A stretch of 46,759 bases of DNA, taken from positions 1 through 46,759 of the forward strand of contig NZ_AJYD02000031.1 of the NCBI RefSeq assembly GCF_000286835.2, given 5' to 3'. Origin of the DNA: Enterovibrio norvegicus FF-33 (GTDB lineage Bacteria > Pseudomonadota > Gammaproteobacteria > Enterobacterales > Vibrionaceae). The notes under the pieces were generated by a model that worked only from the letters and a program-made list of their open reading frames with translations, was not told where the DNA came from and ran no database searches. A program made the translations under genes and the position numbers. Shown here piece after piece: positions 7,997-17,041 of this stretch. Positions within the stretch are counted from its first letter, which is position 1, and each line of letters opens with the position of its first letter.

Positions 7997-9352
7997 TTAT
8001 CGCATGGTAACGAACTCTTCTGACCCTGTTGGGTGGATTGCGACCACGCTGTCGAAATCGGCTTTCGTTGCGCCCATTTTCATGGCGACGCCAAAGCCTT
8101 GGATCATTTCATCGACCGCGAAACCGATGCCGTGTAGGCCAACCACGGTTTCTTCTTCACCCGCGCAAACCAGTTTCATTTTGCAAGGCTGACGGTGTTG
8201 AGTCACGGCGGTGTACATGGCGGTAAAACCAGACGTGTAAACTTTCACGTTCTCTTCGCCGCACTGCGCTTTGGCTTCTTGCTCAGTCAGACCAATCGTG
8301 CCAATAGGTGGATGACTGAATACCACGGTTGGGATCAGGGCGTAATCCATCTTGGCGTTAGTTTTGCCATTGAACAGGCGCTCAGAAAGTTGACGACCTG
8401 CTTTAACAGCAACTGGTGTTAACTCTACGCCGCCTTCCATGATGTCGCCAACACAGTAGATACCAGACACATTGGTGTTCTGGAACTCATCCACTTTGAT
8501 GTAACCGCGTGCATTGGTTTCAACGCCAGTCGCTTCCAGATTGATTTTGCTGGTGGTTGGGTGACGACCAATCGCCCAGATCAGCATATCGGTGTTGTGT
8601 GAGGTGCCATTTTCAAAATGCAGTGTCACAGAGCCATCCGCTTCTTTCACGACTTCTTTCGGCGTGGACTGCGTATGAAGGCTTGGACCTTCTGCTTCCA
8701 TCACTTCCACCAAGGTATCGATAATCATCGGATCGAAGGTACGAAGCGGTGATTCTTTGCGAACGAACAGGTGGGTTTCAGTACCCAGTGCATTCAAAAC
8801 ACCCGCGATTTCAACTGCGATGTAACCGGCACCGACAACGGCAACGCGCTTTGGCTGCTCAGTCAGTTCAAAGAAACCGTTTGAATCGATACCGTGCTCA
8901 GCACCTGGTACGTTCGGAATGGTTGGTTCTCCACCTACAGCAATCAAGATATTGTCTGCGGTGTAGTGCTCGCCATTCACTTCTACGGTTTTTGCGTCAA
9001 CAAATTTAGCGAAGCCGTTGATGACTTCAATGTTGTTTTTGCCCAATACGTTTTCGTAAGAAGTGTGAATACGTCCAATGTAGGCTTCACGGTTTTCGAC
9101 CAGTTTTCCCCAGTCGAATTTGTTCACCGTGGTATCGAAACCATAGTCAGGGCCGTACAGTTTGATCGCTTCAGCAACTTGAGCGCCATGCCACATCACT
9201 TTTTTAGGTACACAGCCTACGTTTACGCAAGTGCCGCCCAAGTGGCGCGCTTCAACAATTGCTACCTTTGCACCATACATTGCCGCTCGGTTAGCCGATG
9301 CAATACCACCACTACCACCACCGATACAGATGTAATCAAAATGCTTGGCCAT
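7997..9352 (-). CDS. gor: Glutathione-disulfide reductase
   Basis: A 451-residue FAD enzyme that reduces glutathione disulfide with NADPH and keeps the cytoplasmic thiol pool reduced. The N-terminal FAD site [16 protein letters not shown] is followed by the redox-active disulfide [13 protein letters not shown] (Cys42 and Cys47). A NADPH-binding [11 protein letters not shown] follows mid-chain and the C-terminal interface ends with the catalytic HPTGSEE. Length matches E. coli Gor (450). The open frame extends to 9403, but the ATG at 9352 is preferred because TGGAGA stands 6 bp upstream and the protein then begins MAKHFDY, as family members do. It follows rlmJ on the same strand, 89 bp away, the same rlmJ-gor order as in E. 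coli. Confidence 0.97.
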   Translation of the reverse strand: MAKHFDYICIGGGSGGIASANRAAMYGAKVAIVEARHLGGTCVNVGCVPKKVMWHGAQVAEAIKLYGPDYGFDTTVNKFDWGKLVENREAYIGRIHTSYENVLGKNNIEVINGFAKFVDAKTVEVNGEHYTADNILIAVGGEPTIPNVPGAEHGIDSNGFFELTEQPKRVAVVGAGYIAVEIAGVLNALGTETHLFVRKESPLRTFDPMIIDTLVEVMEAEGPSLHTQSTPKEVVKEADGSVTLHFENGTSHNTDMLIWAIGRHPTTSKINLEATGVETNARGYIKVDEFQNTNVSGIYCVGDIMEGGVELTPVAVKAGRQLSERLFNGKTNAKMDYALIPTVVFSHPPIGTIGLTEQEAKAQCGEENVKVYTSGFTAMYTAVTQHRQPCKMKLVCAGEEETVVGLHGIGFAVDEMIQGFGVAMKMGATKADFDSVVAIHPTGSEEFVTMR

Positions 9353-9441
9353 TTTATTCTCCATGTGATTATTCTTATTTCCGCACTGATAGCGGCAATC
9401 CAATATTTCCCAATATTAACAGACCCGATGGGGGCTGATTG

Positions 9442-10281
9442 TTACTCAGGTACAATCCATTCTACAAATTGATGACCTGTCGCGGGTGCAATTTTACTTT
9501 GCAGCCACGGTAGAATTTCTTTCATCTGCGCTTCAAGCGTCCAAGGCGGGTTGATCACAATCATGCCTGACGCCGTCATGCCGCGCTCTTCGGAATCGGG
9601 TGCAACGCCCAATTCGATTTGAAGAATTTTACGAATGCCGAGCTTTTCCAAGCCACGGGTGATCAAGTCGATATTTTTACGATACACCACCGGATACCAA
9701 ATTGCATAAGTGCCAGTCGCCCAGCGTGCAACGCTTTCTTCAATGGCATCAACCACGTCTTGGTATTCGTGTTTTAGCTCATAAGGCGGGTCAATTAACA
9801 CCACGCCACGACGCTCTTTTGGCGGAAGGCTGGCTTTCAAACGTGCGTAGCCATCCTCTTTGAACATTTTCACCTGACGGTCGCCACGAAACTCTTGTAG
9901 CAGCAGTGGGAAGTCCGTCGGGTGAAGTTCAGTAAACATTGCGCGGTCTTGGTCGCGCATTAATGTTCTGCCTACCTTTGGTGAGCCAGGGTAGAAGCGC
10001 AGCTCATCACCATCATTCACATTACGGATTGCATCAATGTACGGTGCAATGGCGTCTGGTATGTCTTGGCAATCCCAAAGCAGGCCGATACCTTCTTTGT
10101 ATTCGCCAGTCTTTTCAGCATGCTCGTCGGCGAGGTCGTAACGACCGGCACCACTGTGGGTATCGTGATACACAAAGGCTTTATCTTTTTGTTTGAGTGA
10201 TTCAATGATAAGGCTCTGAACAATGTGTTTAACCACATCGGCATGGTTGCCTGCGTGGAAGCTGTGGCGATAACTGAGCAT
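9442..10281 (-). CDS. rlmJ: 23S rRNA (adenine-2030-N6)-methyltransferase
   Basis: A 279-residue SAM-dependent methyltransferase that modifies A2030 of 23S rRNA. It starts MLSYRHSFHAGNHADVVKH, nearly the E. coli RlmJ N-terminus, and has the catalytic motif DPPYE around residue 164. The E. coli protein is 280 residues. The open frame reaches back to 10467, but those extra residues have no family counterpart and would overlap the prlC start region, so 10281 is used. It is divergent from prlC, exactly as in E. coli, and probably shares a transcript with gor. Confidence 0.96.
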   Translation of the reverse strand: MLSYRHSFHAGNHADVVKHIVQSLIIESLKQKDKAFVYHDTHSGAGRYDLADEHAEKTGEYKEGIGLLWDCQDIPDAIAPYIDAIRNVNDGDELRFYPGSPKVGRTLMRDQDRAMFTELHPTDFPLLLQEFRGDRQVKMFKEDGYARLKASLPPKERRGVVLIDPPYELKHEYQDVVDAIEESVARWATGTYAIWYPVVYRKNIDLITRGLEKLGIRKILQIELGVAPDSEERGMTASGMIVINPPWTLEAQMKEILPWLQSKIAPATGHQFVEWIVPE

Positions 10282-10354
10282 GATAGACCTGAATGAAAAC
10301 GGACAAAAGTAGCGAGCATTATCGCTTATTGCGAGATCGGATGCAGCATTGGCA

Positions 10355-10383
10355 TTGAAAACCCGTTCATTTGCCATCATAAC
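10355..10383 (+). promoter_or_regulatory. Candidate prlC promoter (sigma-70 and/or sigma-32)
   Basis: TTGAAA (10355-10360) and CATAAC (10378-10383) are 17 bp apart, a fair sigma-70 arrangement. The same block also reads TTGAAA, 13 bp, CCATCAT, which resembles the sigma-32 pattern CTTGAA-N-CCCCATNT. opdA (prlC) is a heat-shock operon gene in Salmonella, so sigma-32 input here would be plausible. Only the sequence resemblance is seen. Confidence 0.4.
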
Positions 10384-10417
10384 TAATGCATTAGAGAAAG
10401 AAATAAAGGAACTGATC

Positions 10418-12460
10418 ATGTCCAACCCGTTGGTATCGTTTACCGATTTGCCTCCCTTTTCTGCCATTAAGCCAGAGCATGTTCAACCAGCCGTTGAGCA
10501 AGCTATCGCTGATTGCCGCTCCGCGATAGAAGCGGTGTTGGAAAACAACACAGATCCAAGCTGGGACAACATTTGTGTGCCGCTTGCCGAGAGTGACGAC
10601 AGGCTCAGCCGTATTTGGTCACCTATCGGACACATGAATGGTGTGGTGAACAGCCCTGAGCTTCGAGACGCTTATGAAGCATGTCTGCCGGAGTTGTCTG
10701 ATTACTCAACATGGGTCGGTCAAAACAAGCCTTTATATGATGCGTACAAAGCCATTAAGGCGCGTGATGATTTTGATTCTCTGACGCCAGCGCAGCAAAA
10801 GACCATTACCGATGCGCTTCGTGATTTCGAATTGTCAGGCATTGCATTGCCACAAAAAGAGCAGCATCGATTTGGCGAGATCAGCAAGCGCCTGTCTGAG
10901 CTTTCTTCTAATTTCTCAAACAATGTGCTTGATGCCACGATGGGCTGGAGCAAGCAAGTCACGGATGTGAACGAGCTTGCGGGCATGCCTGAATCAGCAT
11001 TGGCAGCTGCACAAGCGCAAGCTGAGGCGAAAGAGCAAGAAGGCTACCTGCTAACGCTGGATATTCCGTCTTACCTGCCTGTGATGACGTACTGTGATAA
11101 TCGTGAACTTCGCGCAGAGATGTACCAAGCCTACACCACGCGTGCATCAGATCGCGGACCGACTGCGGGTAAGTGGGACAACACCGATCTCATCAGCGAA
11201 ACCTTGCTGCTGAAAAGCGAGATATCTCGCCTGCTTGGTTTTGCTAGCTATAGTGAGCTGTCGTTGGCCACCAAAATGGCAGCGTCAACCGATCAGGTAC
11301 TGACCTTCCTTAATGAGCTTGTCGACAAAGCGCGCCCACAAGGCGAGCAAGATTTCCAAGCGTTGGCACAATTCGCCAAAGAAAGCTTTGATGTTGACGC
11401 ACTCGAGCCTTGGGATGTGGCTTACTATTCCGAGAAACTCAAGCAGCACCAATACAGCATTTCAGACGAAGAGCTTCGCCCTTACTTCCCTGAAAACAAA
11501 GTGGTCGCCGGACTATTCGAAGTGCTTAAGCGTGTATTCGGTATGGACGTGAAACACCGTGACGGTGTGGACGTTTGGCATGAGTCGGTATCGTTTTACG
11601 ATATCTTCGATGGCAAAGGCGAGCTGCGTGGTAGCTTCTATTTGGACTTGTATGCGCGTGAACATAAACGTGGCGGTGCATGGATGGACGATTGCCGCGG
11701 TCGCCGCATTACCCAATCAGGTGAGCTTCAAACTCCTGTCGCATACCTAACGTGTAACTTCAACAAGCCTATCGGTGGCAAGCCTGCATTGTTCACGCAT
11801 GATGAAGTGGTCACTTTGTTCCATGAGTTTGGTCATGGCATTCACCACATGCTCACCCAAGTGGATGAATCATCAGTATCCGGCATTAACGGCGTACCTT
11901 GGGATGCGGTAGAGCTGCCAAGTCAGTTTCTAGAAAACTGGTGCTGGCAAGAAGAAGCGCTAGCGTTCATTTCAGGTCACTTTGAAACCGGAGAGCCACT
12001 GCCAAAAGACATGCTCGATAAAATGTTAGCCGCGAAGAACTTCCAATCAGCGATGTTCATTTTGCGCCAGCTAGAATTTGCATTGTTCGATTTCACCTTG
12101 TTTACCCGCTTCGACCCAGAAGAGGGCGCGAAAGTGCTGGAAACGCTCGCCGAGGTGAAAAGCCGAGTCTCAGTGGTGCCATCACCAGAGTGGAATCGCT
12201 TCCCGCATTCATTCAGCCATATCTTCGCGGGTGGTTACAGCGCGGGCTATTACAGCTACCTGTGGGCAGAAGTGTTGTCATCAGATGCGTTCAGCCGCTT
12301 TGAAGAAGAAGGCATTTTCAACACCGAAACGGGCGCGTCGTTCCTGGAAAATATTCTAGAGCGCGGCGGCAGTGAAGAGCCAATGGAGCTGTTCAAACGC
12401 TTCCGCGGCCGCGAGCCATCGCCTGATGCGCTGCTGCGCCACAGTGGTATTGGCGCTTAA
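10418..12460 (+). CDS. prlC: Oligopeptidase A (M3 zinc metalloprotease)
   Basis: A 680-residue cytoplasmic peptidase that degrades oligopeptides, including released signal peptides; the length equals that of E. coli OpdA. The zinc site HEFGHGIHHML begins at residue 469, with His469, Glu470 and His473, and the downstream ligand glutamate is expected in the NWCWQEEAL segment. The start at 10418 follows AAGGA at 10406-10410 and gives the MSNPL N-terminus of the family; the open frame extending to 10349 is not used. In E. coli rsmJ follows prlC in the same operon. Here a terminator and then an unrelated outer-membrane protein gene follow, so rsmJ is not in its usual place. Confidence 0.97.
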   Translation: MSNPLVSFTDLPPFSAIKPEHVQPAVEQAIADCRSAIEAVLENNTDPSWDNICVPLAESDDRLSRIWSPIGHMNGVVNSPELRDAYEACLPELSDYSTWVGQNKPLYDAYKAIKARDDFDSLTPAQQKTITDALRDFELSGIALPQKEQHRFGEISKRLSELSSNFSNNVLDATMGWSKQVTDVNELAGMPESALAAAQAQAEAKEQEGYLLTLDIPSYLPVMTYCDNRELRAEMYQAYTTRASDRGPTAGKWDNTDLISETLLLKSEISRLLGFASYSELSLATKMAASTDQVLTFLNELVDKARPQGEQDFQALAQFAKESFDVDALEPWDVAYYSEKLKQHQYSISDEELRPYFPENKVVAGLFEVLKRVFGMDVKHRDGVDVWHESVSFYDIFDGKGELRGSFYLDLYAREHKRGGAWMDDCRGRRITQSGELQTPVAYLTCNFNKPIGGKPALFTHDEVVTLFHEFGHGIHHMLTQVDESSVSGINGVPWDAVELPSQFLENWCWQEEALAFISGHFETGEPLPKDMLDKMLAAKNFQSAMFILRQLEFALFDFTLFTRFDPEEGAKVLETLAEVKSRVSVVPSPEWNRFPHSFSHIFAGGYSAGYYSYLWAEVLSSDAFSRFEEEGIFNTETGASFLENILERGGSEEPMELFKRFRGREPSPDALLRHSGIGA

Positions 12461-12477
12461 CTGTTCAAACAGTAATG

Positions 12478-12505
12478 AAAAGCACGCAATTTGCGTGCTT
12501 TTTTT
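12478..12505 (+). terminator. Rho-independent terminator of prlC
   Basis: AAAAGCACGCAA (12478-12489) pairs with TTGCGTGCTTTT around a minimal loop, followed by T residues to 12505. It lies 18 bp after the prlC stop codon. Confidence 0.92.
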
Positions 12506-12600
12506 GTGCCTGCTAAATCTAAATCCATGCAAGTTTGTATAATGCCGCGCTTTTAAAAATTCCATTTATATAAATAAAACGACAGTTGGATTATACAACA

Positions 12601-13461
12601 ATGAAAAAGACGGTATTGGCGTCCGCGTTGGCGCTTGTTGCGACCGGTATGATAGCTCCTGCAGCAGTGGCAGGTGAGAAAGAAACAAAGGGTGGATACT
12701 CTTATTTTCGTGGTGGTTTTGAGCATGTAACTTACGACGAAAAACATCCGGGTATCAGCTCATCAGTCAGTGTAATGAGCCCTGTTGTTAATACAGGTGG
12801 CCTTTATTATGTGAACGACACATTTGATTTCTCGTTGGAAGCATTGGCAACATTTTCACCGGGTGATGCTCAGGAAGATTGGTATGACGCCAACGGCCTG
12901 ATGCAGACCAACAAGTATCAATATTTGCGCGCTTCAACCAACGCGTTGCTGCACTACAAGATGACGCCAGAATGGCGCTTGGTTGGTGGCCCTGCGTTTA
13001 GCTACCAGACGCACAAGCGTTACGGAAAAAAGAGCTTCCAAGCTTTGCCAGAAGGTCAGCATGAGTTCTTCACCAGTACATGGGAAGAAACCTCAACGGA
13101 TATCTTTTTGGATATGGGCGTGATGTACGACACGGGCACTCTACATAACGAAAGCCCATGGCATTACAAGTTCAGTGCAATCTTAGGTGTTCCTGTCTGG
13201 AGCTATACCACCAACACCGCACCAGGATTAGAAGAACAAACTTTCTATGATACGGGGTACCGTGGAGCACTAGAAGCGGCGGTGGCTTACCGCGTGTATC
13301 CTGGAGTGAGTATCGGTGGCTTTGTGACTGCGACCTATGAGAACCGTAAAGAAAGTGATGGTGTGATCGTAACTATTGATGACAAGCGTTACCACGCAGT
13401 GGTTCCAGAGGGTGATACCATGCACTACAGCGCGGGTGTTCAGCTGCTTTGGAGCTTCTAA
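12601..13461 (+). CDS. Putative outer-membrane beta-barrel protein
   Basis: A 286-residue exported protein I cannot assign to a named family. Residues 1-24 are a signal peptide (MKKTVLASALALVATGM..., cut near AVA/GE). The mature part is rich in short strands alternating aromatic and polar residues (YSYFRGGFEHVTY, LYYVNDTFDFSLEAL, HYKMTPEWRLVGG) and ends LLWSF, a terminal aromatic that fits the C-terminal signal of outer-membrane barrels read by the Bam machinery. It contains no cysteine that I can see. A TTG at 12586 could extend the frame, but the ATG at 12601 directly begins the signal peptide; TTGGA at 12586-12590 is the only weak ribosome-binding site. The gene stands alone between two terminators. 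Confidence 0.72.
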   Translation: MKKTVLASALALVATGMIAPAAVAGEKETKGGYSYFRGGFEHVTYDEKHPGISSSVSVMSPVVNTGGLYYVNDTFDFSLEALATFSPGDAQEDWYDANGLMQTNKYQYLRASTNALLHYKMTPEWRLVGGPAFSYQTHKRYGKKSFQALPEGQHEFFTSTWEETSTDIFLDMGVMYDTGTLHNESPWHYKFSAILGVPVWSYTTNTAPGLEEQTFYDTGYRGALEAAVAYRVYPGVSIGGFVTATYENRKESDGVIVTIDDKRYHAVVPEGDTMHYSAGVQLLWSF

Positions 13462-13482
13462 GCGTTCGCGTTTAGAAAGAAG

Positions 13483-13507
13483 AAAGGCGACCGATTGGTC
13501 GCCTTTT
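13483..13507. terminator. Bidirectional terminator between the barrel gene and the lipoprotein gene
   Basis: AAAGGCGACC (13483-13492) pairs with GGTCGCCTTT (13497-13506) around a 4-nt loop. It sits 20 bp from each of the two converging stop codons. Confidence 0.88.
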
Positions 13508-13527
13508 GTGTATCTGGACGTTTGAAA

Positions 13528-16500
13528 TTACTTCAGACGAACCCATTCAGATTCGTGGTTGTCTTTGTGACGCCACATTTTGTTTGCGTCGGTAACTGGG
13601 TCCCACTCCCATTTCACCCAGGCGCCTTCCCAAGGGTAGCTCTTGTTAAGTTCTTCATACGTACAGGTATGGTTGACTTCATACATACAAGGAAGATCAT
13701 TCAGTGGCGATTTTTCCCATGCGTAGAAGCCATCATACTCTGCGGCTGGTGATGAGGTGATTGTGTAACCCTCCGCTACATATGCGTAATCAGAGTATTC
13801 AGAAGATTCGCCACCTGTTACAAAGGTTTCGCGCCACGTAGATCCCACAAAGTTGATCGATTGAGTGACGACAGCTTCAACTGCTTTTTTAGCTTCAGCT
13901 TCGCTAGTGAAGTACTTCTGTGTCCATACCTCATCGCTGTCTGCATCTTTCATGCTCATCGTGCCAGCAGTGTCAGCCCAGATTGTGAAAGACTCATCAG
14001 AGTTGTAATGATCACCCTCATTAAAGAACTGGTAAGCGTGGCGGCCATTTGCTGTTACGTATTGAGTAATTAGTTGAGAGTCACCAAACGGCCACCACTC
14101 GCTCCACGCACCGTTTTCGTAATCCATTGCTCGTTCTAGGAAGACAGTTTTACCACCTTGTTCAGAACGGTAAACATTGCTCACTGACATACCATCAACA
14201 AAGAAGATTCCCGTTTCAGAAATAATCAGGTCTTCTTTAGGCTGGATAGAGAAATCACGGTCGATAAAGGTGTTGATAATGAACTCTTCATCACCAATGT
14301 TTGACGCTTCTGAGCCGTAAACTGTCAGTGCTTGACCTGCCTTGAAGTTTGCACCCGCTGATGTTGCCATCGCTTCGGTGATATCAAGATTTACTGCACA
14401 ATCACTACCAGATTGGAATGCTTTGAAGCCCTTATCTGAAGCATTGAAGTAGAACGCATTGCCGTTCAGTGCTTCGCCAGTGATACGGAACCACTCGTAA
14501 CGAGAACCAGGGAATGTTGGTTCAAAAGTACCGTGTTCGTTTGCTACGAGTCCTAGCTCTGAACACTGCATACCATTGAAGTACAGATCTACGTCAATGT
14601 AGTCAAATTGCTCGTTAGCGGTGAATTGACCATGTTGTGCAGACAGGTCGATGGCTACGTCTTTACCGTTTACCCAAATACTACCACTCGCATCATTCCA
14701 GTAGGTGTTTGCAGATACTTGACCTTTAAACAGAGTAAAACCGCTTTCGAAGGTTGAAGTCGTCAGTGCAGCTTTACCGTTACTCGCTTTTGTAACTTCA
14801 ACGAGTTTTTCTCGTTCAAATACGGTAATACGTGGCTGACGTTCATCATTTTCGTGAGTATCTACAAAGCTAGTCAGAGTAACGTCACCTTCACCTGGGA
14901 TTGCCCAAATAAGGTGGCCTTCAGCATTGGCTTCCCAAGTACCATCTGGCTCAAAGGCACTTGATTCTGTAGGGCATTGCTCACCTTCTGCAAGCAGGGC
15001 GATACCTGAGTTCTTGTTTTCACCTTCGACAAACTTTATTGCCATGCAGTTTGCATAGTTGTAAGCAGTTTGATTTGTCTCATCGAAGTCTTGCTCGCCG
15101 TTCCAGCGATACCAAGTTTTGTTTTCTCCAACCAGCAGGTCTCGCAGGTGATTGGTGATAGATGGTGCGACTTCAGCGAACGCAAAAGATTTGTCAATTT
15201 TGTTTGCACCATCAGTTACTGAAATGACGAGTTGGCCGTCTTTTGGTGCAGTTGTTGGAGCGCCTGTTAAAGTGATATCCGTACCATTAACTTCGGCGAC
15301 TAGCCCTGGAATATTAGTTTTAGCCGCGTATACCAACACATCGCCATTTTTATCATCAAATAGATCTGAGATGTTAAATGATGCGTTAACTTCAGTATGT
15401 TGCTCAAGCTCTACTGCTTTAACTGCTTTCGCAACTGCATCGGCAATGACTTGGTTCAGTGTCGGCGCGTAGTTGTAGCTATTCACATTCAGATCAAGCG
15501 TGGTCGTTGAGATCACTTGCTCTGAAACCACTTCGCCATTGCTGTTCAGGTCGTTGGTAGCCAGTTGAATCTTGTAGGTGCCTTTTGCAACATGTGCTTC
15601 AGGATTCACGCGAGAAATAGTCAGCGTGTCGCTAGCAAGTGTTACAGAAAGATTCGCTTCACGAAGCGCTTTATCGTTAGCGATAGAAACAGTGTTGCCT
15701 TTGCCGTCTTTATCGATGATCAGATCGGCCACAACAACAGAGATGACTTTGTCGTCTCCCCACATTTCTACGTCGCCAAAAATACCTTCCAGAGCCTCAA
15801 CTTGGCTTTTCAGTGCAGTAACGTTGTCCGCGTTAAACTGAACCGCGTAGTTGGTAACGATAACGGGTGGCTCGGTTGGCTCTTCAACAACAGGAACGTA
15901 TGGCTTATACGTTTCGTCTTCTAGATCTTCAGGCTTCATCGTCGCGGTTGCGTCAACCGTTGCTTCAACGACTTGGTCTAATTGTGCGTCAAACGCTTCG
16001 TCAGACGATGCGTTTGCTTTCGTTTCAGTTAGGATTTGAGCTGTTTTGTGGATTTTCGCAGCCAACTCTTTGCTTGCATCGTCACCCGTTTCTTTCGCAA
16101 GAATGTAGTCACTGTAAAGAATGTCTTGGCTAAGCTCTCCCTCGGTGTTTAGGCCACCTAGAGATTCGATCACCGCTTTCTCTGCATCTTCTTTTGAAAG
16201 GCCTTCAGCAGTGTCAGTTGATTGCATCTTAGATACAACCAAGTCTGTAATTGGGCTGGCAATTTCAGAACCTGCAGGCGCTCGAAGAGTGACGGCTTTC
16301 ATTGCCTGACCTTGTAAGTCCATGTCTTCAGTAATGACTTCTGAATGAGCATCTAGAGATTGGACTGTTGCAATAAGGCGAGCTGAAGTTTTAAGACGCT
16401 TCTCATCTGCTTGGCTAATTTCGGCATTAATATGGCCGCTTTCATCGGTCAGCAGAACTTTTCCGTCAATGTCTTTGATGACTTCACTTGGCTCACAAAC

Positions 16501-16728
16501 ACCATTACTGTTGTCATCAGCACAAAGTAAGGCTTTGTGAATGTAACCATCCATTGCAGTAATGATCACGCCGCCTGGCTGAGTTACGCCACCGCCGTCA
16601 CCGCCACCACCACCAATATTGCCGCCGCCTGGTGCGCCGCTATCATCACCGCCACCACACGCTGAAAGGATCAGCGCAGAAGAAATTGCTACAGCCAGTG
16701 CTGCTTTCTTAGTTTGAAATATAGACAT
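13528..16728 (-). CDS. Large multidomain surface lipoprotein (1066 aa)
   Basis: A 1066-residue predicted lipoprotein. The signal peptide ends in the lipobox LSAC with the lipidated Cys at residue 24, followed by a Gly/Asp-rich linker (to about residue 52) that would hold the body away from the membrane. Residues about 55-90 (DGYIHKALLCADDNSNGVC) resemble the calcium-loop-like segment found at the start of many marine gammaproteobacterial surface lipoproteins. A middle section (about 420-520, with LFDDKNGDVLVYAA and LVISVTDGANK) looks like a cadherin/Ig-type repeat. The C-terminal half is rich in aromatic and acidic residues and I do not recognise it. Strongly acidic overall. The start codon has almost no Shine-Dalgarno sequence, only an AT-rich leader. 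Adhesion or substrate binding at the surface is a guess. Confidence 0.8.
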   Translation of the reverse strand: MSIFQTKKAALAVAISSALILSACGGGDDSGAPGGGNIGGGGGDGGGVTQPGGVIITAMDGYIHKALLCADDNSNGVCEPSEVIKDIDGKVLLTDESGHINAEISQADEKRLKTSARLIATVQSLDAHSEVITEDMDLQGQAMKAVTLRAPAGSEIASPITDLVVSKMQSTDTAEGLSKEDAEKAVIESLGGLNTEGELSQDILYSDYILAKETGDDASKELAAKIHKTAQILTETKANASSDEAFDAQLDQVVEATVDATATMKPEDLEDETYKPYVPVVEEPTEPPVIVTNYAVQFNADNVTALKSQVEALEGIFGDVEMWGDDKVISVVVADLIIDKDGKGNTVSIANDKALREANLSVTLASDTLTISRVNPEAHVAKGTYKIQLATNDLNSNGEVVSEQVISTTTLDLNVNSYNYAPTLNQVIADAVAKAVKAVELEQHTEVNASFNISDLFDDKNGDVLVYAAKTNIPGLVAEVNGTDITLTGAPTTAPKDGQLVISVTDGANKIDKSFAFAEVAPSITNHLRDLLVGENKTWYRWNGEQDFDETNQTAYNYANCMAIKFVEGENKNSGIALLAEGEQCPTESSAFEPDGTWEANAEGHLIWAIPGEGDVTLTSFVDTHENDERQPRITVFEREKLVEVTKASNGKAALTTSTFESGFTLFKGQVSANTYWNDASGSIWVNGKDVAIDLSAQHGQFTANEQFDYIDVDLYFNGMQCSELGLVANEHGTFEPTFPGSRYEWFRITGEALNGNAFYFNASDKGFKAFQSGSDCAVNLDITEAMATSAGANFKAGQALTVYGSEASNIGDEEFIINTFIDRDFSIQPKEDLIISETGIFFVDGMSVSNVYRSEQGGKTVFLERAMDYENGAWSEWWPFGDSQLITQYVTANGRHAYQFFNEGDHYNSDESFTIWADTAGTMSMKDADSDEVWTQKYFTSEAEAKKAVEAVVTQSINFVGSTWRETFVTGGESSEYSDYAYVAEGYTITSSPAAEYDGFYAWEKSPLNDLPCMYEVNHTCTYEELNKSYPWEGAWVKWEWDPVTDANKMWRHKDNHESEWVRLK

Positions 16729-17041
16729 ATCTAATTTATTTAATTTTTTTTAGAGCAAAAAGTCGGCAGATTATGCTTTTAAGATTGAGCGCTGTAAATG
16801 CATATTTTTATGTATACGTGATCCCTGTTTTGTTTATGAAATATTATTGAATTTAGTGATATTGATTCATTTATCGTTTGTATTTCTGCCATTAACGCGA
16901 CTTATGCATCACCATTTTATAACTCATAAAAATATTTTACTGTCCGAAAATTAATGTTGTGTATAAAAAAAACAACAGGCCTAATGGCGGATTGAAAAAG
17001 TATTAAATGTTGTATTTAGAGAATATAGAGAAATAAAATAA
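16729..17041. promoter_or_regulatory. AT-rich divergent regulatory region
   Basis: A 313-bp region between two divergent envelope-protein genes. It is visibly richer in A and T than its surroundings, with many A- and T-tracts that could bend DNA or attract H-NS-like proteins. It must contain the promoters of both neighbours, but I cannot pick out convincing -35/-10 pairs because of the base composition. Confidence 0.45.

Noticed and set aside
15565-15924. 119-codon antisense frame in the large lipoprotein gene
   Set aside because: It is a shadow of the well-supported minus-strand gene and lacks its own ribosome-binding site.
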